Shown: positions 11,791 through 23,622 of the stretch, piece after piece
How the letters are laid out: each line of letters starts with the position of its first letter
Position numbering within the stretch: the stretch's first letter is position 1
Notes under the pieces: model-generated
What the model was told of the DNA's origin: nothing
Database searches by the model: none
Seen by the model: only the letters and a program-made list of their open reading frames with translations
Translations under genes and position numbers: made by a program
NCBI GenBank assembly: GCA_951213105.1
Contig: OX578145.1
Span: 13,336,707 to 13,400,706 of the forward strand
Length of the DNA stretch: 64,000 bases
Reading direction: 5' to 3'
From: Amaurobius ferox
Lineage: Eukaryota > Arthropoda > Arachnida > Araneae > Amaurobiidae

Positions 11791-14060
11791 ACAATCACTC
11801 CGATTTGTGAAGAGCCATTGGATTCACGAATTACAATGATTACAAACGTATTGAAAAGTCACGATATAGTGGTATAAGTCTGAAATTTTGATTATTTATC
11901 TCGTCTTAAATTTGCACTTTTGAGATGCAAATTCATTTTTTTAGTTTGGCTAAATGAAGTATTGGTTAACATTTTAACTTAGATTTTTCCGATGAAAGGA
12001 TTCTATAAAATTTTAAATATTTTAATTTATTATAAATGTATTGCACATTATTGAAATTACTATTGCAGAATTTCCTACCTTATGCAGAACATTTTCGCGA
12101 TAGGAACTATGTGTCTACAACCAATGGCTGAAAAAAACCTCATTATTCACTTTTCTGGAAACACCTTTTACACCTAGAATATACCGTTACCGTTTGAAGT
12201 CATTGAATATCGAAAAATATATATTTCTAATTCTATATAAATGTTAAATTATCCCAATATTTGAAATATGCATTTCTATGAAATAGTTCATAATAGTTAT
12301 TTTAAAACGCCCGTGATCTTAACAGCAACTGTTTGAAGCCATTGATTATCGAAAAATATATATTTCTAATTCCATATATATGTTAAAATATCCCAATATT
12401 TGAAACATGCATTTCTATGAAATAGTTCATAATAGTTATTCTAAAACGTCCGTGTTCTTAACAGTAACTGTTTGATATAATAATACAATTTAAAGCGGCA
12501 AATCGTGGCAGCTGCCAGCGACAGAGTCATAAGTCTCATGAATATGCACACTGAGACTTGACACTTGGATATGAATTACGGCCATTTAGGACCAACGGTT
12601 TCAAGGCTATTAACGTATAGTATGCTAAACCTCGTTTTCTAAATCATACTTGAACGCTTAATTCGCGACAATTTCACAGGATATTGACTCATATATTTCG
12701 TGTGGGGAGAATTGCTGAGATCTTGCAAATTCAGGGGGTCGTTGCACAGAAATTAGAAATTTAGAGTAAAAAATCGATTTTTTCTCTTTCTAATTTTAAA
12801 TCTACATTTTCTTAAAAATCATTTACCAAACTTCTAGATTTCTATCTTAAATTAAAACGATGTTTAGAAGTGATTTTATAAAGTGTCATTTTCATAATTC
12901 TCTTAATAAAATGAAAGATTTATTTGTCTTTTTCTCGGAATATAAATTTTACATATTTATATTATTTTATTGTCATTGTTAAGGCCTTTTTCAATTTACA
13001 AAAATTATACACATTTTAGTACATTTATAATGTTCAGAACATGCACTATAAAAATATGAATGTTTTTCTTTTTAAATTGTAACATGATAATTTTGAAAAA
13101 TATTAATATATATGAAAAATAAGTATTTTGAAACTTTTGTGTGATAAATATAAATTTATTGTAAATTTATTTGGAGGACAATGAAAAAAATTGTAAGGAG
13201 CGAATCCATCGAACTGCTGCGCATAATCCTTATACGCGCAACTCAGGAGAGTGTTGTTCCGATTGGTTGGAGAAGCTGAAAACTACAATGTTATTATAAG
13301 TATATAGGATATGTAAAAGGTTTCATAACAATGGTGTATAAGTTTTAAGAGGTTGTAATAATATACATAAGTGGGCTTTAGTGCGTAGCGCGCACTATTT
13401 TTGTCTGATCAAGTTCAGTAACGAACATTAACTGTGATTATCTGGACCACATATCAAAATTGTAAGGAAATTGGTGAAATTTTAAAGGATTTATCGGACA
13501 TTATATTTTAGTTAAATAAGCGTAACACATTTATTTTTTATCCGAATCCATTGAACAACGAACTCATTCTGCAAAATATTAATATGTACCAGATATCCAA
13601 ATTGTAGAAAAAAATCTGTTCAGTTTTAAAACAGTTATTGTTGGACAAATCATTCAGTTTGACAGACACAGAGACAAACATGCAACAGATAATTGCGTTT
13701 AGTAGTCAAAAGTTAAATGCTTATTCACTTCGTTCCCTAGTTTCAATTATTTTGTCTTCACCCACATAAAAATGACCTTATTCAACATTGGGTAACGTTT
13801 TTAATATTGGAAAGCATAGTTATTTAAAAAAAAATGTGTTTTCTATTTTTGAAAATAATGTTCCATTAATCGAGTGTGTTGCCTTGGTCTAATCTCTCTA
13901 CAAATAAATAGGCTTCTTGATTGTTTAATAGACCGTTTGAAACATTTCTACCGAAAGTCACGTGAATCTTCAAACTTGTTTTAGAGATATTTTGAACACA
14001 GACGCTTTGAGAGACAATTATTATTAAAAATTAATAGATTTATATATATGTATGCTCAAA
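11791..14060. other. AT-rich DNA with one tandem duplication; no gene
   Basis: No supported coding region. At 12191-12470 a unit of about 138 bp occurs twice in direct tandem (GTTTGAAGTCATTGAATATCG at 12192, GTTTGAAGCCATTGATTATCG at 12332), with a third start at 12469. The remainder shows no motif I can name. Confidence 0.5.
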
Positions 14061-14946
14061 TTCTCCGCACTGAATGATGTCTGAGTCTTGGCGTGGTAGT
14101 GGGGCTTGTGTGTTCCTATGATCCTGAGAGCTATGCCGGAGGTAGCTTTGCTACTGGTCTGGTCTCCCATGCCGGACAGGTCAAAGGTGAGGTTCCAGAC
14201 CAAACGACACATCCTGGTCCTCCAGGTTGGGGGGTTGAAAATGAGGCAAATTGTCTCACTTTGTAAAATCCTCAGGGATTCACTTCTTCAGTGGATACGG
14301 GTGTTGCAATCCCGAGGTACCTGTGCTATCTTTTCTTCTCAGCTGCAGGTGTTATCAATGCTGAACCCTTAGTAAACATCACTTCTGCGCTATGGACTCT
14401 AGTACCACCCTTCGGCATCTGCCGTAAGGTATACCGTTTTGGAATCGGGAATGGGTTCATGCGGATGTGATGCGAAAAGGGCAGAGCGGCGTGCATCTGT
14501 AATATTGCTTTTAAGAAACGTTTGTAGTAAACGGTTCCAGAGGTTGAGTCCCTCGGTTGCGTTGGTTGGATGGTGGAGTGTGTTTAATATCGAGAAATCC
14601 CCTTGGACTTGTTGATCCTTGGGTCCTGTGCACTAGGTGCAATTATGGTCCGCTCTACATCATCTAGCTTTGCGAATGACTCCGGCGGTTACGCTTTTCA
14701 CGTTAGAAAAGTGTGGGGAGATGGAGCCCAATGGGGGCTCCGATCGAACTGGAAGTAATCAGTGTTTGTCTCATTTAGTGGATACAACATGGAGAGCTCA
14801 GATGTGCCATTTCCTACCTCTTCATGTTCCCATAGAGATTTTTCTTCTAAAGGATTTGGTACACCTTCGGATGAAACCCGATTAACCATTGAAACAACCC
14901 CCTTGGGATTGGATCATGGTCAAAAGGGGAAACTAGCAACCTTGCT
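14061..14946 (+). other. 5' region of the LINE
   Basis: GC-richer than the surroundings and containing the phrase GTTCCAGACCAAACGACACA, then CCTGGTCCTCCAGGTTGGGG. Short open frames here (14106-14372, 14637-14885) have no recognisable domain. I read this as 5' untranslated sequence, which in LINEs usually holds the internal promoter. Confidence 0.5.
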
Positions 14947-15589
14947 GTGGAAGGAGGTGGAGTTGCGAGCCTTGGTGAGCAATACACTGAAACCATAGTC
15001 AGGGTGCAGGGAGTAATCTCAAAGTCACAGAGGTACAAGAGGAGGCGCACTCAAAGGCAGCAAGACCAGCAGCTAATGGTAGCTAGATCTGTTAAGAAGA
15101 AGGTCGGAGGTACCAAACGACTTACGTCGAATGGTGCCACACCATCTCCAAGAAACCTGGTCAGACCAAGGACAGACATACAACCTAGGACAGAAAAGCC
15201 AGAGGACAGAAATACAGACCAAGGACAGAAATAAACCAAGGACAGACATACAACCTGGATCTTTTGCTCATGCAGTCCAGGTTATTAAGATGGCTGTCAC
15301 AAAGGATTTCTTCCCTTCTGGTAAGCTGAGCAAAGAAGACGCTGATCTTATCCAGATTGTGATTCTCAAAAAATAGATGAGATCCCCACTGCTGAGCAAC
15401 TTCCTAAGATCCATGGTTCCATCCTAAATGCTGGAGCCTTGGTTCTTCAGTGCGATGATGCTACAACTGTGGGATGGGTTAAGAAAACCTTCCACAATAA
15501 AAGACAGGTTTTAGGGGAGGCACTCAAAGTCATGAGTGCCAATGATCTACCTAAATCAGTCAAGGTGGCCTTCAGGACTAAAGATATCT

Positions 15590-15603
15590 ACACCAAAGAG
15601 CCG
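15590..15603 (+). repeat. target-site duplication, left copy
   Basis: ACACCAAAGAGCCG, identical to 18355-18368. It proves the boundaries of the 2.75-kb insertion. Confidence 0.93.
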
Positions 15604-16482
15604 TGATCCTGATGTCTGAGACTTCATACAAAGCCACTGTTTTTGGAATTTCACTAAATATACCTTGTGCTTGTACAAGTTATTTCCATATTTCTAGAAT
15701 TTATTAATTTCTGAATAATTTAAATTTATTACAATATTGTTCCCGCGCATGTCCTTCATCTTTGAATTTATTATATTTTACTATGTATATATATGTTACT
15801 ATCGAAACTAAATATAATCTGTTTAATCTCCTTAACAAAAGTTCTGATGACATGTCTTTTCTGTCACGGTGGTAGAGCGGACCCTGTGCTGCATTTCGAA
15901 ATTATTTCTGTTCGGCCGTTTCGTGTGATTGATTCAAGCAGTGCGTTAGTTTTGAAAATCTTTTACACGAACCGTCAACCGTTCTGTTTTCGACATTAAC
16001 TCGTCCTCTTTCTTTAGAGTTGTAATTTTGTAAATTTATTTTCTGGTAATTTTTTTGTTTTTCACAGGGTCTGTTCCGCCATGGCAGAAACTCTTAGTGC
16101 TTTTTCTGCAGTTTTAAAATATTGTCATCTTTTAACTGTACGGTGCCCATTCTTTGGAATTGTTATTATTATTATTTTTTTTTAATGTTTTCATTTTGAA
16201 AAATTATCTTTTTTTGCTTTTTCGGGTCCCTTTTGGGTTATGTGTTATAAATTTCTGTGTACTTTTCTGTTTTCTTTAAAATTTTTGTTAACCTTGGCGT
16301 TGTTTTGGGCACGTTATTTTTTGAATTGTTTTTATTTATAGATATTTGTGTATAACTTTAAATGTGTATCCTGTTGCACTCAAAGGTTTCTCTGGGAAAC
16401 CTTTGTAACCCTGTTATTTTATCCCTTTTGTACTTTTCCCTTGCTTTTTGGCATTTTAACTAAGTTTATTGTTGGCGTGAGT

Positions 16483-16519
<37 letters not shown>

Positions 16520-18354
16520 CTTGGCTTCTTTGCTCCTGGACTCGCGGGCTGAACTGTTATTTCGTATTTCTTCTTTTCCTGGTGGTCCTTTGAGGGGGGA
16601 CCTCAGGGTTGAACTCTTTTTTGGGAAGTCTTTGGGGAGAGACTTTCCTCTAGTATTATTTATCTTGAAACCTGTCTGCCCTTTCGGGACTTTATATTTA
16701 TTCTTATATTCCTTGTATTCCTGTTTAGCTTTGCTGTTCCTGGATTTTTTTTCCCTGGTCTTGCTGGCTGGTCTCTCTGTGCTCTTTCCTGGAGATCTTT
16801 TGGGAGGGGGATCTCTGGGTTATCCTTTTCTTGGGAGGTCCTTTGAGGGGGGGGGGGATCTCCCTTGATTGCTTTTTCATATTTCAACCTTGTCGGCCCT
16901 TTCAGGACTTTATAATTGCTTTTGTTCTCTTTGTTACTCCTGTCCAGCTTTGCGGCTTCTGGTTTTTTTTTTTTTCTGCGTGGGTGTGTTTGTTCTTTGT
17001 TCGTTTTGTGGTTTTCCTCTTCTCGGATTCCTGCTCTGCAGCCGTCCGCTTTTCGACTTTAAATTTCTACTCTGGATTCCTGGTTATCAGCCGTCCTCTT
17101 TTGGTTCTTAAATTCTTTGTTTTTTATATTTTTCCTTTTTGTACCTTTTTTGTGTTACCTCTTCGGATTCCTGTTCTGCAGCCGTCCGCCTTTTGGCTTT
17201 CAAATTTTCTCGGATTCCTGTTTTTCAGCCGTCCGCTTTTGGTTTCAAAAACTTCTTTATTTTGTCTTATACTTCTCTGTTTTTCTTTTGTTACTGTTTT
17301 CCTTTTTTTCTCGGATTCCTGTCCTGCAGCCGTCCTTTTTTTTTTTTTTTTGCTTGGATCCCTGGTGTACAGCTGTCCATTTTTGGCCTCAAATATTTAT
17401 TTTTTTTAATTTTGCGTGGTTTTCCTTTGTTTTACTTGTGTTTTACTTTTTCGGATTCCTGTTCTGCAGCCGTCCGCTTTTTGGCTTTCAATTTTTTCTA
17501 GGATTCCTGGTTTTCAGCCGTCCGCTTTTGGTTTTAAAATTTTTTTAGGTTTTGTCATTTTTATCTCTGTTTATCTCTTGCTGTTTATTTGTCTTTTTGT
17601 AACTTTTTTGCTTTTTCTTCTCGGATTCCTGCTCTGCAGCCGTCCGTTTTTTGGCTTTAAAATTTTTCTTTTGGATTCCTGGTGTACAGCCGTCCATTTT
17701 TGGCCTTAAATTTCCTTGTTTTTTTTTGTCTTTGTTTTTTTCTCTTAATTTCTTGCTTTTTGTTATTTCTTTTCGGATTCCTGTTCTGCAGCCGTCCTCT
17801 TTTTGGCTTTTAAATTTTCTCTTGGATTCCTGGTTTACAGCCGTCCGTTTTTGGCCCTAAATTTGTTTTTCTTTCTATTGTAATAAATTTTAATGTCTTG
17901 TTGTAATAAATTTTATTAAATTTTTTTGAATATGTCACTTTAACCTTGTTTTATGTCTCTGTAAGAAGTCTAATTATTTTTTTTTCTTTTTAATTTCTGG
18001 TTTTTCAAACTTTGTCTTAGCCCTTTAGTCTTCCATCCTTGACCCTTTTCTTTTTCTGTTTTCCCTTTTGTTTTTGTGTTAGGGTTTTTTTCCCTTCGGG
18101 GTTTTCCCCTCTTTACAATTTTCTGCCCTTTGTCTCTCTTGTATTGCATTGCATTGTACTGTACTGTATTGTATTGTTTTTATGTTTTGTTTTGTTGTTG
18201 CCAATCTTTTGCTTGTCTTGATGTAACTACCTGTGCTGTGATTCAATTTTAATATGTATTGTAATGTCTTGAATCTATAATAAAGTTCCCGGCCACACAC
18301 TTAGCTGCAGTAAACCTTCGGGTCTGTCGTGTGGTCTGGGTTTTCAACACTTCA
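15604..18354. mobile_element. 2751-bp unclassified insertion in LINE ORF1, 14-bp target duplication
   Basis: ACACCAAAGAGCCG stands at 15590-15603 and again at 18355-18368, and ORF1 continues perfectly across the two. The insert begins TGATCCTGATG and ends CAACACTTCA, so it has TG...CA edges like an LTR. A 14-bp duplication, however, is more typical of target-primed reverse transcription than of LTR integration (4-6 bp). It is T-rich on this strand, has a TATA-like stretch at 15784-15792, a 30-base T run near 16484, an AATAAA at 18281 close to its end, and an array of paired motifs at 17021-17860. No protein domain is visible. Options are a solo LTR with odd duplication, a non-autonomous retroelement, or a processed non-coding transcript. 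Confidence 0.8.
17021..17860 (+). repeat. array of six paired GATTCCTG...CAGCCGTCC motifs in T-rich DNA
   Basis: Twelve copies of CAGCCGTCC (one as CAGCTGTCC) stand in six pairs. The first member of each pair is usually GATTCCTGTTCTGCAGCCGT, the second a variant with GGTTTTCAG, GGTTTACAG or GGTGTACAG. Members of a pair lie about 45-50 bp apart, and pairs recur every 136-171 bp with T-rich filler of variable length between. The reading frames through it give DSCSAAVRF-like repetition in several frames, so protein coding is unlikely. Confidence 0.85.
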
Positions 18355-18368
18355 ACACCAAAGAGCCG
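18355..18368 (+). repeat. target-site duplication, right copy
   Basis: Identical to 15590-15603. ORF1 resumes immediately after it. Confidence 0.93.
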
Positions 18369-18837
18369 AGTGTTTTGCTGAAGCGGCTTAACCGTTTCAA
18401 CCCGGAGTTGAAGTCGGAGGAGCGGCGTGTTCTGCAAAATTTTGGGGAACTCCTCTCTGTAAGATGGAGCTTCGAGGTGGATTCGGAGGCTATATGTAAA
18501 GCCAACTTTGGTGCATACACAGATTTGGACCAAGGAATCCTTAAGATATTTCGGGACCCAAACGAAAAATCTAAAGGGAAGATGGAGAAGGCTGTTCAGC
18601 CAGAAGATCAGGCAACCTCCTCTCAGGTAAGTATCATAAATGTTGATACTGACTTACCTAAGCTTGACGAGTTGGAAATTGCTTCCAGCTCTGAAAGTAC
18701 ACTGCATTCTATCTTGCCACTATCTCAGGATAAGCTGGAAAGACGTATGCAGGATTTCGAGAATGATGTTGTGCTTGGCACTGACCATTCTTATGATACT
18801 GGGAAGATCATTGCCTCCTATTTTCCGTTCTCCTCTC

Positions 18838-19245
18838 TTTGTTCTTTGCTTATGACAGTATTAATGTTGTGCAGATTAACCTGGACCATAGTCGTTCTGC
18901 CTCTGCTATTCTTGGCAAGAGGACTGTGTTGCTGTTAGCAACAAGCTCAATGGCCTGAACTTAGTGGAATTCCTGGACGGTGATAATGTTGCCATCAGCG
19001 TGAATTTTAAATCCAATGAACATAAGGATGAGTTTATCTTTGCATCTGCTTATCTTCATTATGAAGAAAGAGAAACTCTTACTAAAATGGCTATTAGTCT
19101 TATTGAGCACTGTAGTGTGGGGGCAAGACTCATTATTGGTTGCGTTGCTAATGCTCACCACACTGTGTGGGGCAGCAGTGACTGCAACCAACGTGGTGAT
19201 GATCTTTTAGAACACATTCTTAGCACTAATTTTTTTTATTCTTAA
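18838..19245 (+). pseudogene. LINE ORF2, endonuclease domain remnant
   Basis: ORF2 opens with INVVQINLDHSRSASAILGK (about 18855-18915), the usual beginning of an EEP-type endonuclease that nicks the target DNA. The middle of the domain, including the expected metal-binding Glu, is missing: after a stop at about 18936 the text jumps to DGDNVAISVNF. The conserved core GCVANAHHTVWGSS follows at about 19138, in which the usual GCDANAHH has Asp replaced by Val. NQRGDDLLEHIL comes next and then a frameshift in a T-run near 19230. Deletion plus loss of a catalytic residue means it could not cut. Confidence 0.85.
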
Positions 19246-19447
19246 CAAGGACAGTAAGCCCACTTTTGTTACAATAAACCGTAGGGAAGTCAATGACTTA
19301 ACCATATGCAATAGTATTGCATATGATGTAATTAATTGCAATGTTTCAGATGATATAACTTTGTCGGATTATTGCTTAATTACTTTTTCTGTTAAAGTAA
19401 TAGTTAAAGTAAATTCACTTTTTCTGTTATCTCAAGACTAATTACAG

Positions 19448-21345
19448 ATGTTAGGAATCCAAGAAGAACTAATTGAATTTCTTACAACGAAGATCTGCAT
19501 GCCAGGTTTGCAAGTCTATCCGGTAAGTATTCTTCCACAGCTGAGTTGGATTTGGCTGTTGATCAGGTGCAACGAGCCATTATCCTCTCTTATCATAAAA
19601 ATTATAAGACCACCAAGGTTGAATCCCCAAGGCTGGTCCCTTGGTGGTTAAAAGAACTTAGCTACCTACGTAGTAAGTGTAGAAAGCTCTTTAACAGAGC
19701 CAAAAAGAATGGTGAGTGGCAGACTTATAAAACTGCCCTCACTTCCTATAACAAGGAGGTAAGAAACTCCAAGAGGAATTCCTGGAGGAACTACTGCGAT
19801 AGCATTAAGGACATTTTTGCCACTGCAAAGCTGGTAAAAATAATGTCTAAAGACAGAAGATGTAGCCTAAATACCATTAGGTTACCAAATGGTGGTTATT
19901 TTGGGACTGTGGGAAGAGACCCTCGCTGAATTGTTTGGGGTTCTTTTCCCGGTTTCAGAGATGAATAACCATAACACTATTCCTGCTGCTTGTTCCACTC
20001 CTACCTGAGATAGTGGTAAGTGGTGTAGTAGGTATTGCTAGGAGGGTGGTTACTCTGGACAGGGTTAATTGGGCAATTAACTTTTTCAAACCCTATAAAA
20101 CCCCGGGGATTGATGGTATCATTCCGATTTTTCTTCAGAAGGGTTTTGAGGTGCTTGCTCCCATTCTCTATAGAGTATACAGAGCCTGCAGTGCCTTTCG
20201 ACATGTGCCGTCTGCCTGGAGGCATAAAAAGGTAATATGTAATCTTTATTCCAAAGATTCGCAAAGGCAATTATTATGAGACCAAGTCCTTCAGGCCTAT
20301 TACCGTACTTCTTTTCTTATAAAGACTATTGAAAAGCTTATTAACAGGTATATTGTGTAAGAGATTCTGGCTTCAATGCCGCTGTCTGACTTTCAACATG
20401 CCTATCAACTGGGTAAATCTATGGATACAGTTCTTTACAGTCTCTCCTTTATACTGGAGAGAAACTTAAATGCTAAGGAAAGCCTTAGCTATTTTTCTTG
20501 ACATTGAAGGCGCTTTTGATAAAGTGCCCATTGACACCATCCTACATGCTCTTGATAGGAAAGGTGTTGATATGGCGATCTCTTATTGGATCAATAATTT
20601 GTTATCTAATAGGTACATCTGTGCATCTTTATTTGGTGATAATATGACGGTGCATCCTTTGTCAGGCTGTCCGCAGGGAGGTGTTTGTTCTTCACCAATT
20701 CTTTGGTGTTTAGTTGTAGACTCTTTTATGGAGAACATAAATAGTGCTGATGTATCCGGTGTAGGATATGCTGATGATATTGTAATCATTACTAGAGGCA
20801 AGTTTGGTAATACTGTATCTGACATGATGTCTACTGCTGTTAGGAGTGTTGAGTCATGGTGCAAAAATACAGGTATCTCTGTTAATATGCAAAAGACTGC
20901 TATGGATGCGTTTACAAGAAAACGTATTCTTAATCTTAGAGACATTTGATTCTTTGGTCAAAAGCTTATTTACTCCAAGGAGGTAAAATTCCTAGGAATT
21001 TACTTTGATATGGGTCTCAATTGGAAGAAGCACTTTGAATGCTGCATAACTAAAGCCAGAAGAATTTTTTGGTCATGTAGAAATGCTATTGGAGAAACTT
21101 GGAGATTGGATCCCAAGACTATCCATTGGATTTACTCTATCCGTCCTATCATTGCCTATAACTCCATTATATGGTGGTCTAGAATTAGATGTGAAACTGC
21201 TAAATTGGATTTAATTAGACTTCAAAGGATGGCGTGTATTGCGATCTCTGGATGCATGGAAACCACTCCTACTGCAACTCGTGAACTTTTGCTTGGATGC
21301 ACCCGCTTTACATGCACATTGAAGCAAAGGATCTCATATGCATAA
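19448..21345 (+). pseudogene. LINE ORF2, reverse transcriptase domain remnant
   Basis: The reverse transcriptase would copy the LINE RNA at the nicked target. Visible blocks in order: basic linker SPRLVPWWLKELSYLRSKCR (19615), KTPGIDGIIPIFLQKG (20097), FLDIEGAFDKVPIDTI (20497, first catalytic Asp), LSGCPQGGVCSSPILWCLVV (20659), GYADDIVIITRG (20764, intact YADD) and KTAMDAFTRKR (20894). A thumb region follows (21010-21345, FLGIYFD then MGLNWKKHF). The catalytic motif is intact but the chain is cut by frameshifts or stops near 19929, 20279, 20360, 20949 and 21345. Confidence 0.9.
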
Positions 21346-22286
21346 ACAGAATTAAATATTTGAAACACTGGAAAAACTACTCAAAGTATTTATCTTGGAG
21401 TAATCTGAACAGTAATGTTATAAATCATCCTTATTTCCATATGCCATCTGACTGTATTCTTGTCAGATATATGTTTGACAAGCCTTATGAAATTCGGGTC
21501 CCTTCACGGGAAAATTGGAAGAGGACTCCTACCTACAGGAAGAAATGTATTGTATGGTACACTGATGGCTCTAAGCTAGGCACTAGTACTGGTGTTGGAG
21601 TGTGCTGTCCAGATGATGGTACAAAACTATTTTACCGTCTTGGCAGCTACTCTACTGTCTTTCAGGCTGATGTTTTTGCTATTCTAATGCGTTGTAGAAT
21701 TTGCTCTGACAGAAATTACAGAAACAACCAAATATTTATCTTCTCTGATAGTTAGGCTGCTCTTATGGCTTTAGGGAAGTCTATTATGATGCCATCCCTT
21801 ATCTGGGAGTTCTATACTGCACTTTGTAAGATTGCTAGCAACAATCAAGTTATACTTTACTGGGTGCCTGGACATTCAGGCATTCCAGGCCATGAAATGG
21901 CTGATGAGTTGGCGGCTAGAAAAGGATCAAGCACAACTTTCGTTGGCTCCGAGCCAGCTTTGAGTGTTCCTAATGAACTGACCAGAAGTACTGTCTATGA
22001 CATCTTCAGACAGCTTCAGTGCGAGAACTGGCGTAATACTAGTGGCCAAAGGCAGGCGAAAGAACTAAACTGTAAGTGCCCTAGTATGTATCAAAAGGAA
22101 TTATTTAAGCTCAGTAGAACTGGCATCAGAAGGACAGTTGGGATCCTTATTGGGCACTGCACCCTTAAAAGACAGCTAAATATTATGGGTGTTATTAAGG
22201 ATTCGCTATGTAGAGGCTGCAATTATAGCGAAGAAACCGCCGCACACATACTCTGTGAATGTGATGTGTTTGTTATCCGCCCATAG
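21346..22286 (+). pseudogene. LINE ORF2, RNase H and C-terminal Cys-His knuckle
   Basis: RNase H would remove the RNA from the RNA-DNA hybrid. The motifs are WYTDGSKLGTSTGVGV (21556, first Asp), QADVFAI (Asp where Glu is usual, 21664), FSDS followed by TAG where the family normally has Gln (21753), and YWVPGHSGIPGHEMADELAA (21859, His and Asp). The C-terminal knuckle CRGCNYSEETAAHILCEC (22210-22264) is typical of LOA/R1-type elements. The ORF ends at the TAG before 22287. One nonsense codon and one frameshift near 21345 break this segment. Confidence 0.9.
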
Positions 22287-22492
22287 GTTCGAACAATTGG
22301 GTCAGCATGTGATCGAACCTTGGGAATTGAAATGGCATTCCCGTCAAGTGCCTGCTGATTTTTTCTTCGGCTACTGGTTTCTTTTCTTAGGGACTTTTTC
22401 ATTTCAGGGAATAGTACAATAGACCTCTGGTCGCTGTGCTGGGCTCTCTTGGAGCCACCCACCTTGATGTCATTCATTCCTTCATGCTCAAA

Positions 22493-23326
22493 ACTTGAAA
22501 AATTCATCAAAACTCTTCGAATTTTATACACACTTATGGATCTTGCTCCATGTATGAATACATTAATTATTATAGGAAATATAGAAATACTAATATGTTT
22601 TTAGGCATTATACGCTTATTTCTTCCAGTCGTCTTTATTAGATTATAATCACACCACTTCATGAAAGTATTTTTTCCAGCCGTGACTGTCTTATCTCAAT
22701 TAAGGTCGTAAAAAGAATTGTCAAGAAACAAATGGGAAAAGAACAACATAGCCACAGCTGTAAGAAGCATATGACAAAAGTAATGTCATAAGAGAAGGCA
22801 TATATATTATATTACTGCAGGACAAATGAAAGGGAAAAAATATAATGTGGGCTGGACATGATTTTCCCTAGTGACTTAAATTACATTTTTACATTGATAA
22901 ATACATTTGGAACTTCAAGGAAAATGTTGTTAGTTCCTCATTTTCTAGTAATTCCAATTGTAAAACATTCATTACACATATAAAAAAGGATTGTGTTTGA
23001 GAGAGCATATTTGGCTCATCAGAAAATGTAAAGGATAAACTTTAGGTTTCAAATTAGGCGGATGAGATTGAAATTCTCACAGTAATATATGTTCTTAAAG
23101 TGTTTGTCTTAAAATGCAACAAGAATTTTATGTTTTCTAATGTGAAGACACGATATGACATTTCAGAAGTGATTTGAATTACGGGGACAGCAGCCTCAGA
23201 TTTCACCCTTAGAGGCTGAAATTCGAACATCTTTTCTTTAGAAATCGAAACCGCAAATTCAGGAAATAATGTATACGGAATTTTTACGATCCTTCTAGTA
23301 GTTTTTCGACAGAGAGGTCTAAACAC
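22493..23326. other. AT-rich DNA, no recognised gene
   Basis: No conserved element was recognised between the LINE and the SINE at 23339. The minus frame at 23054-23365 runs into the SINE and shows no domain. Confidence 0.4.
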
Positions 23327-23338
23327 CTCACGTTTAAT

Positions 23339-23622
23339 ACTTTTATTCGTCCCAGACCGTCCCACTTACACGAAGGCGTAATATATCTGTTAGGACGGCC
23401 AGAAAGTGCCCCAAAATTTAGACCGGGACTCAGTGGGGAGCCATCCATAGGGACCGTACCCTCCGTACCCTATCATAAACCTCTAGGAAAGATTTAAAGA
23501 CCCACATGTTTAACGTTTTCATATTCTGCGTGAACACGGCGATAGTTTGGGAAGAGGCGGGAATTGAACTCGGGTTGTCCGAGTGCAAATTTCGAGCGCT
23601 ATCCATTGGACTGTTGAGCCTC
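23339..23622 (-). mobile_element. SINE with tRNA-like head and shared 3' domain
   Basis: On the minus strand the element starts with GAGGCTCAACAGTCCAATGG. It has an A-box-like TCCAATGGATAG and a B-box-like CGAGTTCAATTCCC, the internal RNA polymerase III promoter of tRNA-derived SINEs. It then continues into a body with GTGTTCACGCAGAATATG, ACATGTGGGTC and GACGGTCTGGGACG. The flanks CTCACGTTTAAT (23327-23338) and CTCATGTTTAAT (23623-23634) form a 12-bp target duplication with one mismatch. The body is homologous to those of 27438-27815, 39898-40121 and 36080-36235, whose heads differ. Confidence 0.85.

Larger units (their letters stand above)
14947..18830 (+). pseudogene. LINE ORF1 remnant (DUF4780-like), split by an insertion
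   Basis: ORF1 proteins bind the LINE RNA. The N-terminal part (14947-15234) is basic and ends in a KR.TSNGATPSP segment typical of arthropod ORF1s. A minisatellite-like repetition of AGGACAGA lies at 15168-15258. The core resembles the DUF4780 fold of LOA/R1-like ORF1s: MAVTKDFFPSGKLSKEDADL (from 15290), a frame slip at the A-run near 15370, then IDEIP, GALVLQCDD and VKVAFRTKDIYTKEP up to 15603. The frame resumes exactly at 18369 with SVLLKRLNRFNPELKSEERR and continues past KANFGAYTDLDQGILKIF to an acidic, Ser-rich tail. Removal of the insert and one target duplication makes the frame continuous across the junction. Confidence 0.8.
14061..22483 (+). mobile_element. degenerate LOA/R1-type non-LTR retrotransposon (LINE)
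   Basis: In order the element shows a GC-richer 5' region, an ORF1 with a DUF4780-like segment, an apurinic-type endonuclease, a reverse transcriptase, an RNase H and a C-terminal Cys-His knuckle. It ends in a short ATTC-rich tail (ATTCATTCCTTC, ending 22483). ATGCTCAAA occurs on both sides (14052-14060 and 22484-22492) and is a plausible target duplication. The order EN-RT-RNase H points to the I group of LINEs (LOA, R1 and relatives). It is broken by many stops and frameshifts and by a 2.75-kb insertion at 15604-18354, so it is dead. Clade choice is by motif only. Confidence 0.85.

Noticed and set aside
16348..17860. Phe/Leu-rich plus-strand frames resembling membrane proteins
   Set aside because: They come from T-rich DNA. 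The overlapping frames all read Phe/Leu/Cys strings, and the repeated DSCSAAVR is the translated GATTCCTG...CAGCCGTCC motif.
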